Positions 1 to 11,700 of a stretch of 64,000 bases of DNA are shown piece by piece. Position numbers and translations under genes: made by a program. The notes below the pieces were generated by a model, which was not told where the DNA came from, ran no database searches, and saw only the letters and a program-made list of their open reading frames with translations. Numbering within the stretch: position 1 is the first letter of the stretch; the number at the start of each line of letters is the position of its first letter. This stretch comes from Micropterix aruncella (taxonomy: Eukaryota > Arthropoda > Insecta > Lepidoptera > Micropterigidae), in the NCBI GenBank assembly GCA_944548615.1, contig OX155972.1, positions 2,159,625 to 2,223,624 of the forward strand. The letters run 5' to 3'.

Positions 1-131
1 CAGTCGTGTTTTTTTTAATTCTTTTTAAGATATTTACTTGTTTAAGTTTGAGACTGACGTTTTATGACGACTAAACTAACGGGTAACCTCTTTGTAAATA
101 AGCATGACTAATTTAAAAGAAGGGAGAAGTA

Positions 132-883
132 CAGGGGTGGACCGTGCGTTTGTGGGGCCCTGGGCTAATATTACTGGGGGGCCTGCCTAATTAAATAACT
201 AATGGCAATTTTGCCAAAAAACTGTTTTCGATAATGATGTCTAGGTCACTAGGTACACAATATATAAAAAAAGAGGACAATACAATATTTTATTTGTTTA
301 ATATGACAGACACACAAACACAACTGACACACACAAACATTTCACTTTTCACTAAAATAGACAAAACAATATTAATACTAATTGTAATAATATATTAATT
401 AGTAGCTTAATTAAGCAAGTAGTCATATTATTTGTAAAGCTGGTTAATATAAGTAAAATTTAAACAAACATTCATTACTAGTTACCTATCGACAAGGCAC
501 TAGCCTCGGTAGGAACTCAACTGCTATTATAACATAGATGTTATTTCTATGAATAAAGATTTAAAAAAAAGGTATTGCAAAATAATTTGTCGCTAGCGGT
601 CCGCCCCATCTACCGAGAAATTGATACATGAAGCTTGTTCGCTGCGAATGACTACGTTTGCGAGAAAATATACTGAAAACAAGCGGCGGGGAGTCCCCGG
701 GAATAGATGCGAGAATTTGATCTCAGGGTTGCCAACCTTATGATAGAATATTTGAAAATTTGAGATTTTGTTTTTTAATTCTCAATATTGTCCATTATTT
801 TCAATAGAGACTAGGGCCCTTTATAACCACTATGGCCCTGGGCTGCAGCCCAAAAAGCCCTTGTATAGATAGATCCGCCCCTG
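132..883. mobile_element. hAT-type non-autonomous element
   Basis: The element begins CAGGGGTGGACC and ends GGTCC-like TCCGCCCCTG, so its ends are inverted. It is flanked by an 8-bp near-duplication, GAGAAGTA at 124-131 and GAGGAGTA at 884-891. CAG ends and an 8-bp duplication are the hAT signature. Subterminal GGGCCCTGGGC at 155-170 is echoed in inverse near 826-845. No transposase reading frame lies inside, so it would depend on an autonomous relative. Confidence 0.75.
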
Positions 884-891
884 GAGGAGTA

Positions 892-2319
892 TATAAAGGA
901 ACTATTTGACGAATAAAGATATACTAGCTGAAGCCCGTCGAATTTGACGGTCACTTTGTTGACTGTAATGTTTTAAAAACATAGTGTTTCAAAAATAAAC
1001 TTAACTGTTTCTTAAATAAGCTGTAAATAAAATGAGTCTTCTACTATTATCAGATTCAGGATACGGACTATGTCAATGCAGTTTAGTTATCTCCCGTTTG
1101 AGGGCTACCTGCTGCCAGTACGAAAATGTCGAGCGGTAATCCGGCAAAGGTCGCTTTAATTTTCTATTTTTCTCTTTGATGACTTTTTTTATGGTCTTTT
1201 TATGTTTTCTTTTGATGACACATCTATATACCGAGAGCTTTTTTAGACACCTCAACCAAATTTTTACACCTAACCGTTCTCTCAATTTGGCGGTTACAGA
1301 CAAAACACGTTTATTTTTTTATCTCTTTTGATGGATTTTTATTTTGTTTTTTGATGACACATCTACAGGCCGAGAGCTTTTCTTAGACACCTTTTAACAA
1401 AACCGCTTTGTTTACCGCGCCTTTGTGCCGTTTAGGTTCGCCCTACTTGTATTTCATGGTTTGCCGGTGGTTTTCTATGTTTCCTGCGGTTTCTGGCTGT
1501 TTCCGAATATTCCACCCATACTTTAACAAAAATTAACAATATTTCGTGAATGTCAAATTTGACAGATAGTGATGCACAGTTTTTAGTTTGCTATTGGCAG
1601 AGGTCGCGATTTGATTTATTAGAGGCGATACTGGTCGAACTGTACGTCTCTATGTTTCGGCCTATCTGTCTAATTCTGTCCGTACGAAACAAGATGGCGA
1701 ACGAAAGAGTTCGGAGCAATTTGCGGGGAGGAGAAAAGCCGCCGTGATAGTTTTGTGCAATAGTTTTTATCGGGAGGCGTTTTTTTCTTTTTTATGTGAA
1801 GAGATCGTGATTTTTCTGGTAAGAATTTACTTTCATTAGGGGTTAGTTTTTACGTAGGATCAGCGCAGTTTTAAAACGGTTTTGTTTTCCTTGCCCTCAG
1901 CCAGTAGCATCTCTGTTTTTGTTATGTAATTGCTGATAAGGTAACTTTTCACGTAATGTGAGTGGTTTATCTCAGACGACGTTTTCATCTGGATTTTTGC
2001 CTTCATGTAAAGGAAACTCCATTTGGCGGGAGCACGTGTGCTGTCGGCGCACACGGGACACAACGGGACAACAGGATATTCGCTTGGTGGATTAAACGAA
2101 CTTTTTTCATACCTGCGTGTTTGTTTATTTTGTGTTATGAGGCTACTTTTAACCTCATTTCTGTGAGCCATTTTCTGTGAGCCAAATCCAATGCACATCA
2201 AAATATAGCCCACCCTCTGAGATTGGTGCTGTTAGGGTGTCTGGGATATATTTTTTTTCATTCATTGGTATTTTATGGAAATTAGTTTCCGTTTTCGCTG
2301 TAAAAGAAGCGGTGGCGTC

Positions 2320-2362
<43 letters not shown>

Positions 2363-2648
2363 GTTTTGGTGATTCTTGGCGTGTTTCATTACAACACGGT
2401 CGGTTATAACTCACGGTTATAACCTTTCCCAAACTTTTACGCCTAGGCTTTCGCTTCTATCTGGCGGTTACACGTTTAAAATAATGTATCTTCAAAATAG
2501 AAAATTCTGAAACCGGGCCTGCAATATTCATAAAGAAACAGAAAAAACTATAAAATTATGGAAAATTAGAAAAGCAGCAGGACCCGGGAAATATCGTCAA
2601 TACTACATGTATATTATAGAATCGTATAACAAATTATATAATACTCAC
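892..2648. other. AT-rich stretch without a gene
   Basis: No credible gene is visible. A diverged direct duplication is present: about 1165-1255 resembles 1318-1400, both carrying GATGACACATCTA and CCGAGAGCTTTT. The short open frames here have no recognisable family. The stretch is the visible 3' continuation of the OR-1 intron. Confidence 0.5.
2322..2360. repeat. (TA)n microsatellite
   Basis: An uninterrupted run of about 19 TA dinucleotides. It could be length-polymorphic. Confidence 0.9.
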
Positions 2649-2753
2649 CTGTAGGGTAAGCTCGTTAGCACTGGAGGTCTGTATAAACAACTGAATCGAC
2701 AAACTTACAAAGAATCCAATAGACTGCAGAGTTCCAAGACTGGTAATGCTTTG
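2649..2753 (-). CDS. OR-1 exon 5
   Basis: A 105-nt exon, the same length as in OR-2, between TTATTTCAG and GTGAGT. It encodes QSITSLGTLQSIGFFV through TSSANELTLQ, a transmembrane helix followed by the conserved ANELTLQ-type turn. The next exon, which should resemble 30683-30838, is not in the window. Confidence 0.9.
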
Positions 2754-5700
2754 CTGAAATAAAACAAAGAAAGTGTGTGTAGATTAGTAATAAAAGAGCA
2801 GTGGGTAAACATGTATGGGAGCTGGGCAGTGTTGGGTCAATCGATTAAATATTTCAATCGACTAATCAATCACGATTGAGTTAGTCACGATTGATTTAGT
2901 CTGGAGTAACGTTAATCACGATTGAATTAATCGCGACTAAATCAATTAGTCGATAATCGTCAATTGTCAAACGCACTATGCGCATACGCATACACTAAGG
3001 TAAAAAATTGGGTCCAAAAAGGCTCAAATTACGTGAAATGTGTCTTTGGTAGGTAGTGCCTTTTTAATATTATCCACTGCGAGTAAGTGCCTTGTTAATG
3101 ATACTGCCTCAAGTATGTAGTGTTTTCTTTTTTTTGTCATGTTTCTTTAAAGCCTAGTGGTTTTTTGTTCTTTTTTTCATTACCTATAGTGTATAATTAT
3201 ATATAAGTTACAATTCTTCCTTGGAAATAAAACAAATTAAAATATTATTTGTGTCTGTAATTTTATTTTTTTGTTTTACTCAATTCAATCGAAAAGCCTA
3301 TTATGCTTTCGGTATGTATTCCTCCTACACTATAGTTACTTACATTTATTGAAAAATCTGTTACTCCCATCCACAGTGTCAAAGATATAGAGAATAAACT
3401 AATAATCAACTGTCCTAGAAAGCTTATGCCATATGCTGTTTGAAGATCTCGGGTACATCTGGAAAAGAAGAGAAACGATTGCACATTTGGCTGCTCTAGG
3501 AACATTTTGGGGAAACATGGAAAATGATCTTATAACGCTAAATTGTCTTGATCTTATAACCTTAAATACCTCGCCAATGTGTATAGGTTTTACAACATAC
3601 TGCCATTGCGTTTTTAGCCGACACGTCGTAGAACTTCTTCATTGATGACTTTCTGAGTCCAAGATATCAACAGCGTGCGTCTGTGTGCCCACATCTCGAT
3701 TGCTCCTATACGTTCCTTAATAGTCCAGGCCTCACATCCGTATACAGTATATAGTTGCATACCTGGGTTACGTGCTTAGGTACGACAGGCACGAACTCCT
3801 GGAACTCATTATTATAAGAAAAGTTGCAGGGAAGAGGAGATCTGGCCGTGGACTGAAATCTTGTGGAACATTCGAGAATGGACGGGATTATTAGTGTCGA
3901 ATTGTTTTACCTGGAGAAGGACAAAAAGAAGTATGCACAGCTGAGTTTCAACCTTCACTAGTTAGAGAGGCACCCTAAGAAGAAGAATCCATTTATTTAT
4001 TTATTTATTTATTTTATTTATTTATTTTAGTAACACATCTAGTAAACATTACAGTAAACTCGCCTAACTAGGCCTAGGCCTGTTCTAAGGCAGACTTTTA
4101 ATGATTAGATATTAAGTGTGCACTGTCAACTTAAACTATATGTTAGTACTTATTTTTAAATCGACAAATATGAAACTATAATTATTTAAGCATATACAAA
4201 TATAGATACTCATATACATCTATAGATAAAATATATATCCATATATGCACACATACACATACATATATGTATACGAAAATAATAATAAAACCAAATAAAT
4301 TAAAAAAAAATACGTGTGGCACTCGGGGACTGCTGCGGTAAAGCTATTGCCATTGATTTTATAGTGTAATTAAAATCAATGCTATTGCATAGCATTTATA
4401 ACAACTTATGCAATTATAATTATTTATTTATTTTATTTATTTTATTGTTTCTGATATCAGATAGCTGCACTCTATCGGAAAACGTTGAAATTATTCCGAA
4501 TCGTTTGCGGCTGCGGAAGCAAATGATTCAAAATAATTTAAACGTCTTCCGATAGAGCGCCGCGCACGAATTTTTTATTCGATAAAGCAAAAAAAACGGA
4601 TTGTTCGAAAAAAAATCGTAAATAAAAAGATAGATAATTAAATTATCTTTAAAATGGTGCAGGTTTCATAATAATACGCCAGATAGTATTTGCGTAGTAG
4701 TCGTTTTTGTGTTCGGTTAGACCTAATTTCACAAATTAATTACACTATGTAATGTAAATAAAATCTAAAATATTCAAAGCTAAGAATATTAGGAAAATGT
4801 TCTTGTTTAACATATATGTTTTCGAATCGTAAGCAGTACTCGTTTAGACGTAATTATCAGTTTAAAATCATTAATTTTCGTTAAGAAATTTCTTCATTCG
4901 GTCGCCGCGCTGGCCTAGGCCCGCGATAAAAGCTATGCAATAGCCTAAAAACTAAAATAATATACATATATAAATTAATTACACATTGATACAACGTTTA
5001 CATGCCTATAATAGTAATTTAAAATTATCATGGTAAAAACTACATACTAAATACTAAATACTATCATTCAAAATACAACAGTCAGCATATTCCCTAAACC
5101 AACCCTACCCACCTCCAACAACCAATTGGTTAGTGATTTTTAAAAAGTGGATGTGTTCTCACTACTTTTAATTGCTTCGGGAAGATTGATGTACATTCTA
5201 GGGCCAATGAACGTGAAATGGCGTTGGCCAAATGCTGTGTAAGTTCTTGGCACCATCATATCACCATCATATATTGATTATGTATATAGGGTATCATGGC
5301 ACCATCATATTATATTGATTATGTATATAGGGGTAATAGATTTTTCAGTGCCACAGTACATTTTGTTAGCTAGGATTTTGCTATGAAACGCAACGTGTAG
5401 ATGTCACTAATAGTTCCAAACATTGATTAATCCTCTCTTATGTTCATTATGGCGATGGTTCACGGTATGGCATTATGGCGGCGCACTACAGATGGCGCTA
5501 TAAGACGCCTATACGGTATCCAATCTTGAAATAAAATAATAATATATTAACAAACGAATTTTTAGATCATAGCTGAAATACCATAACACTATTTACATGA
5601 ATTTGTAGATGTTTAATTCGGTATACAGGTTTAATATGTAATAACTAAGCTCTTTTTGTTCAAATAGACTAATAGATGGCATTCTATCTCTCCGTATTAT

Positions 5701-8700
5701 TTGTATAATGTAATCGGCCTATATAAAATGCTGTAGATGCCAATAATTGCTGAATATTATTACTATGTCATTGGTTAAATCATTGGATTTTTATAATCAA
5801 TCAGTCGTTTATGAAAAAAAAACCATTTTTTATCTATGTTATTATAGATGGCCAAATTAATAGCTACTGGATTCGCCGGGAAATGCTATCAGCGCTTACT
5901 TCATGTCGGCGGCGTAGGTGGGTTGCCAAAATGTACCATGACATTGAGCATTCGGGAGCTAATGGGCACTGTTGCAGTTAGACCACTAAGACCCATGCAA
6001 ATTCACGGGTCAACACCCATCCGGCAGCCTCCACGCAGAAATGCGAACCCGTTAGGAGTCTGGCCTGCAGGCCAGTTTCCCCTAGGAATCAAACTTCAGG
6101 CGCTCCTGGATGGTTTGCGCACCGTACGGCATTTGCCAATCTATTGTGCATTCTGACTAACTGTCGGGGTAGTATGGAAACAATACTGTCTCCTATAGAG
6201 CGGGGGTAGTTGTTCAAATTAGGGCGACTGCTCTTGAAACGATAATCGGATACCAGATTCCGGGTGAACAGCCGGGCAAAGGATGCCGTGATCCGCGACA
6301 GATTCGGTAGACACCGTTTCACCACTACGCAAGGGAGAGGACCGCGCAAGCGACCTCGAACTCGTAATCAGTCAAGAGACCGGAGTAATCTGATTGCAAC
6401 TGGTAGTAAGGGCGCGAGTGTCGGCCGGCTGGGTAACATACCTGGCTATCTCGCGGTAAGGTGTTGTCCTCTTACGGGCATGTGTCGAATCTTGACGGTG
6501 GACTGTTTTGTCCTAAGTCTTCTGCGCTCACCTCACGGGAGACAGAACGATCAAATTTCGTTAAAACTTCCTGAGGTGACGGGTTCGCTCGTTGTAGTCG
6601 ACAGCTCTAGTTATGTCATTGAGCATTTGGGAGCTAATAGGCCCTGTTGCAGTTTATTTATTTATTTATTTAAGAATGAATTACTATAAAACATTGATTA
6701 GCTTACAAAAATAACAGGAACCGAATGGCAAAACCTTAACCTTTTGCTTATTTGTTTCTGTCACCCAACTAGGACTAGCCCGTTCTAGGGTGGACAGGAC
6801 TCCAATATTACAATCAAGTTTGCTTGATTGCTTGGTTGCCTACAAATGTACAAGTTTTAGTAAAAAGCTAATGACACTAAATTGCCCTAAAATGTGGCCT
6901 TCAGAATAAAATAAAAAATAATAACAATAAAAAAATATTAAAAATATATAATAAATAAAATGCAATTCCATTATTAAATCGGCAATAAATATAATATAAA
7001 ATTCGATTAAATAATATAAACAAAGTTATATGTGAGAAAAGAAAGAAACAGTCATTAATATTTAATATTATGTTAAGTAATATAAGATTTAATATAAAAA
7101 TACCTAGTCTAAAAGTATAATTCATTGTCAAAGTCAAATATTTTTTGGTAGTTAGTTCTCTGTTAAAAAATACTTAACATATAAGTTTAAAAATATGTTA
7201 ATAATTTGTGCACCTAAGTTTTATTATATTATTATTTCTAACATTTGATGTATGGTTAGTCTGTCATGATTCGATAACCATATCTTTAATTTATTTTTGA
7301 ATTCCCTAAATGTCAAATTCATTTTTATTTCCATATTGATCAGATTGTAAAATCTCGGCGCAATGAAAGAGTAATGTCTTTGACCAAATGATGTTTTCCT
7401 TCTAGGTATTATTAAGCTATTTTCTACAACTTGTCTCGTTGGTCGCCGGTTCTGAATTATTCCTAAATTTGAGTTATTGTCCAAAAATAGCCTTAAGAGG
7501 GAAGTTTTTAGAAAAAGTTGCCTACAATCAAGAACTTTAGCTTCCTTATACAGTTCATTAGTGGGATGGCGATATGGTCTACGTAGAATAATTTTTAATA
7601 TAAATTTCTGCGCAACTTGCTATGGCTCTAGCAGGGTTTTACCACATCCACCCCATCCAATTATGCCGTAAGTAATAAGCGATTCACATAAAGCATAATA
7701 AACAGTTTTTAGTGTTTTGGAATCCAGAATATTCCTCAGTTCTTTGAAAACATATCCAAGGATTCGCACCTTCGTAGCCACGTTACGTATATGAGAATCC
7801 CAACGGAGAAAGCAATCTAGAGTGATGCCTAGATATTTCCAAGATATCTCTCTTTGTAGAGGCTGACAGTTACAAGACTCTATGCTATCGCATTCGTGTA
7901 TTACAATAGTTTTATTAGTAGTGGGTTGACCTCTGGTTGTTATACTAAATGGCATGTATTTGGTTTTGCCAACATTAAGCGTCAACATAAAGTTTCCTAG
8001 CCAATTTTTAACAATTTCCATGCCCTCGTTTGCTTTCTCAAATGTGTAATCCCAGTTTGAACCCTTGAATAGTATAACGGTGTCATCGGCATATGTGATG
8101 ATTTTACCTACTGGTAACTGACATAGGTCATTTATATAGACGTTAGGCCACTAAGATCCATGTGTATAAGGGTCGGCGAAATTCACGGGTCAACACTCAT
8201 CCGGCAGCCTCCACGCAGAACTGCGAACTCGGGTAGGACTCTGGCCTACAGGCTAGTTTCCCCTAGAAATTTATCTTCAGGCGCTCCTGGACGGTTTGCG
8301 CGCCGTGCGGCGTCAGTTAACCAATTATGAATTCCGACTGATGTTCCTTTACCGCGCGAGTTTTAAAAGGAGATGCAGACTGATCATTTGAATGGGATAT
8401 TGTCACCAATTCCCTCTATTCACCCGACTTCACCTTCGGACTATCACCTTTTCACTAAACTTAAGGAGTTTTGGCTTTTCCAACGATCATGAGGTCGAGG
8501 AACCTGTGAAGAAGTGGTTGAAAGAGCTGGCGGCGGAGTTCTATGACACTGATATACAAAAGCTGGTGCCCCGACTACAGAGATATCTCTATCTCGACGG
8601 CGATTATGTTAAAAATAGTTTAGTATGATCGTGAAGTATCCCGTGAGTATCAATTAAATAGAAGCGTTTTTCGATCCTATATAAATGTTGTAGTCTTACT

Positions 8701-11700
8701 TTCTGGATGACCCTCGTAGGATGAGTTATGACTCAGTATTATATAATTATTAATATTTCAAATTGCCTTCGATAATCAATTGTATTTCTTATATGTAGGA
8801 CAATTTAATAGTATATTTCATGATAACTCTAATACAACTATTATCAAATATGTGGCTATTCTCTTAAAAAACATGTAGTAACCATTTTAAAGTTATTTTG
8901 AAGTATTGTGTCTAAACAACTATGTAAAGATAATAAATGTGATTTGAATATAGACCTTATAAATAGCTTATCAATAATACCTTAGTAAAATAACCTCAGT
9001 AGGACATCTCGAGCCCGTTTTCGAAATAAGTACCTACGCTTCACCGACCCACCAGGGTTGCCACAACAAGTACGCAATTGACAAGTTGAGATCGGCGCAA
9101 GGGTGACAAGTGTGACAATGCGCAAAGGTACTAAACTTACAGCCGGGGATCCGACCTAAGCCATGGTTCCATCATCAGCCACTTAGCCGCAAGGAAATAG
9201 CAGTCATTTGCAGATTGCGTATTGGCCACAGCTGCACCCCCGCTCACCTCTATAGGATACACGTCCTCCCGTCCCCCCAATGCGATTGCGGTCATGCAGT
9301 CTGCACTGCTGACCACCTCTTTTTTAACTGCCCTTTTAACAACAACTATCCTAATTTTGTCTCGGACCTTACAGCCCTTAAAATTCAGCTCCCACTGTCT
9401 GTGGACCATCTCCTCTCCCTTAACTCTCCAAAAGTCTTCAAAATCCTCTGTAAATTATCTCCCTCAACCACATTTCCCTTTAATAACAATATTCTATTCC
9501 ATAATATACTTGTTTCTACTGTTTCCTTTAGTGTAAGTTTTGTGTCTGTTTGTTTCAGTGCTGTCCTACTAACAATAAAGTTCCCAAATTAAAAAAAAAT
9601 AAATAACCACCTGGCAGAAATCACCCTCATTGGGTGGATTGACAAAAGGAAAAAAGAAGAAGAAGAACTTGTGATCCCATTAAAGCAGAAATGCAATTCT
9701 TTATAATTATTATGTACGTTTATATATTTTTGGATATCAAGAGTCGGTTTCCAAAATTGTACTGTAACAGAATATATGACTTAGTGCTGACTTTGTGTGT
9801 CGGCATTCATCACTTGTTGCATGTGTTCAAAATACCTACATTTTAGTAAGTTTAAGTAGGTACTTACTAAAAACGCATCTACCTACCTACCTACGCATTT
9901 ACATACCTATACACCTACTTACCTAGGCACATACATACCTACGCAAATGAACAATAAACTTTACCTCGTAAATGTAATTTCGTAACGTAAATGTAAATTC
10001 TCGTAAATGTAATTTCTGAAAGGTTGCATTACAGCCTGTACAGAAAACATTCCAGTTTTGTATACTGAGCTGTCGCACGACAGCCCTGACTGGCTAGCAT
10101 CGAGGCGCCCGAGAATCTATGTAGTGGTAGCGTACGAACAAAGGGCGCTTGTATGAGTGCGAAATCGGTGCGTACTATGTAGATGTTATACTATTCTTAT
10201 TTTACTATGATAATATTTTCAATTATTTATTATAGATTCTACAATCTTTCAGTTAGACCTAAATAGTAAACGTACTTACAAGTATAAATAGGATAGAAAA
10301 CGAATTTACCGCGTGAAATTTGTAGGACCCGACGTTTCGGTGACGTTGCAGCCGCCGTTGTCTAGGGTAGACTGACTGTCTACCCTAGACAACGGCGGCT
10401 GCAACGTCACCGAAACGTCGGGTCCTACAAATTTCACGCGGTAAATTCGTTTTCTATCCTATTTATAATGTCAAACAACCGCGATAGTCTTCGATTTTAT
10501 AGTACTTACAAGTATTTTTATGAGAAGGAGAAATTATTGCGCTTACTTCAACAATGTCTGATGAAATCGTATGCCATCTTTAAGATATTCATTCATCTCT
10601 TCGCTGATCCTCTCCTCAGAGTATTTAATCTTGACAATTTCTTCGAAATCTTCAGGAATATTTGCCTCGGTTGTCGCGTACTGATGGCTTTCCATGAACA
10701 GTTTCTCGTAGACGTTCTTCTTCGTGTCCACGAAGTAATCTTGAGCATTCACGAATTGACCAGCAATATGGAGAAGAAGACCGGCGACAAAGCAGTCCAT
10801 CGTCACCACCACTATGGAGACGCCGTACATTCCTGGGAAATAAAACGATTGTGCTTTACTGATAATAATGATGATGATAATTGTAGTGGCAAATTCAGCG
10901 GTCAGCGGTTAAACCGATCGAAAATCTGCCACCTTATTTTAGGGTAGCCATAGAACGACAATGTGCAATTTTGGTGGCACCCAGGGGTGATGTGAACCGG
11001 CGTTTTACTGCCGATGGCACACCAGGTACTCGTAGAGGCGTGTCTCTCCTCGATCGAGTTGCGATACAAGGTGACCTTAAGCTCTTGTATCGTACGGTCT
11101 CCTTTTGCAGATTCCGCAGCGATCTCTTTTCCTATTTGATCGATCTAGTCTCCACTAGTTTGTAAATCTAGCCGCTCGCATAATTGAGGCATAAAGGTAT
11201 AAGCTGTTATTGTCGCTTACCGTTTGAAGAGCAGTACTGTCCTGCGAAGCGTAGATATCGTCGGGTCGGGTTATAAACTCGGTCCGGTCGAAGTCTAGTC
11301 TCGCGAAGTTCTCTCTTGTGATGCACTCAATTATCGAAAGTTTTCCGAACACTGACTCTAGTATTTTTGTCTCTACCGCTTGAAGGTTGAATAAAAAAAC
11401 TGTTTTGTTATGTCACTTTATAATTCCACTTTCAATGTGGCTCAAATAAATTATAAAGTCAATTATATCTATTTGTTACATTGTATATGCGTGAAAGAAT
11501 GAAAATTTTAAAACAAAATTATGTTACTTTGTTTTTTGTTGTTATTTTCCTTGCCTCTCGTTTCCATGGTTTCTCTCGTTTCATGGTTTCTTTAATATGC
11601 TATGTTGGTGATTCCCTTATTCAAAACTGTAGAATATATATATTCACGGCTTTGTTGTGTGCAATGTTTACGGTACTATGAATATTTTAATATTAATATT

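Larger units (their letters stand above)
6628..8342 (+). mobile_element. Rep-690 element, copy 2, split by a LINE
   Basis: Its 5' end is at 6628-6656 and the sequence resumes at about 8148-8342. The join reproduces the family consensus (GTTGCAGTT then GGCCACTAAGA). Its interior is occupied by the jockey-like LINE at 6657-8147. The 3' half is missing and abuts a mariner remnant. Confidence 0.7.

Noticed and set aside
1550..1747. Small frames at 1073-2422
   Set aside because: No domain, no conserved splice context and AT-rich surroundings; chance frames.
6570..6600. Pol III B-box-like GGGTTCGCTC near the Rep-690 3' end
   Set aside because: No A box at the right distance and its position is at the wrong end for a tRNA-derived SINE; not called a promoter or tRNA.
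6264..6689. 141-codon frame at 6264-6689, and frames at 14190-14525 and 47134-47559
   Set aside because: All lie in Rep-690 copies; frames and products are not conserved between copies.
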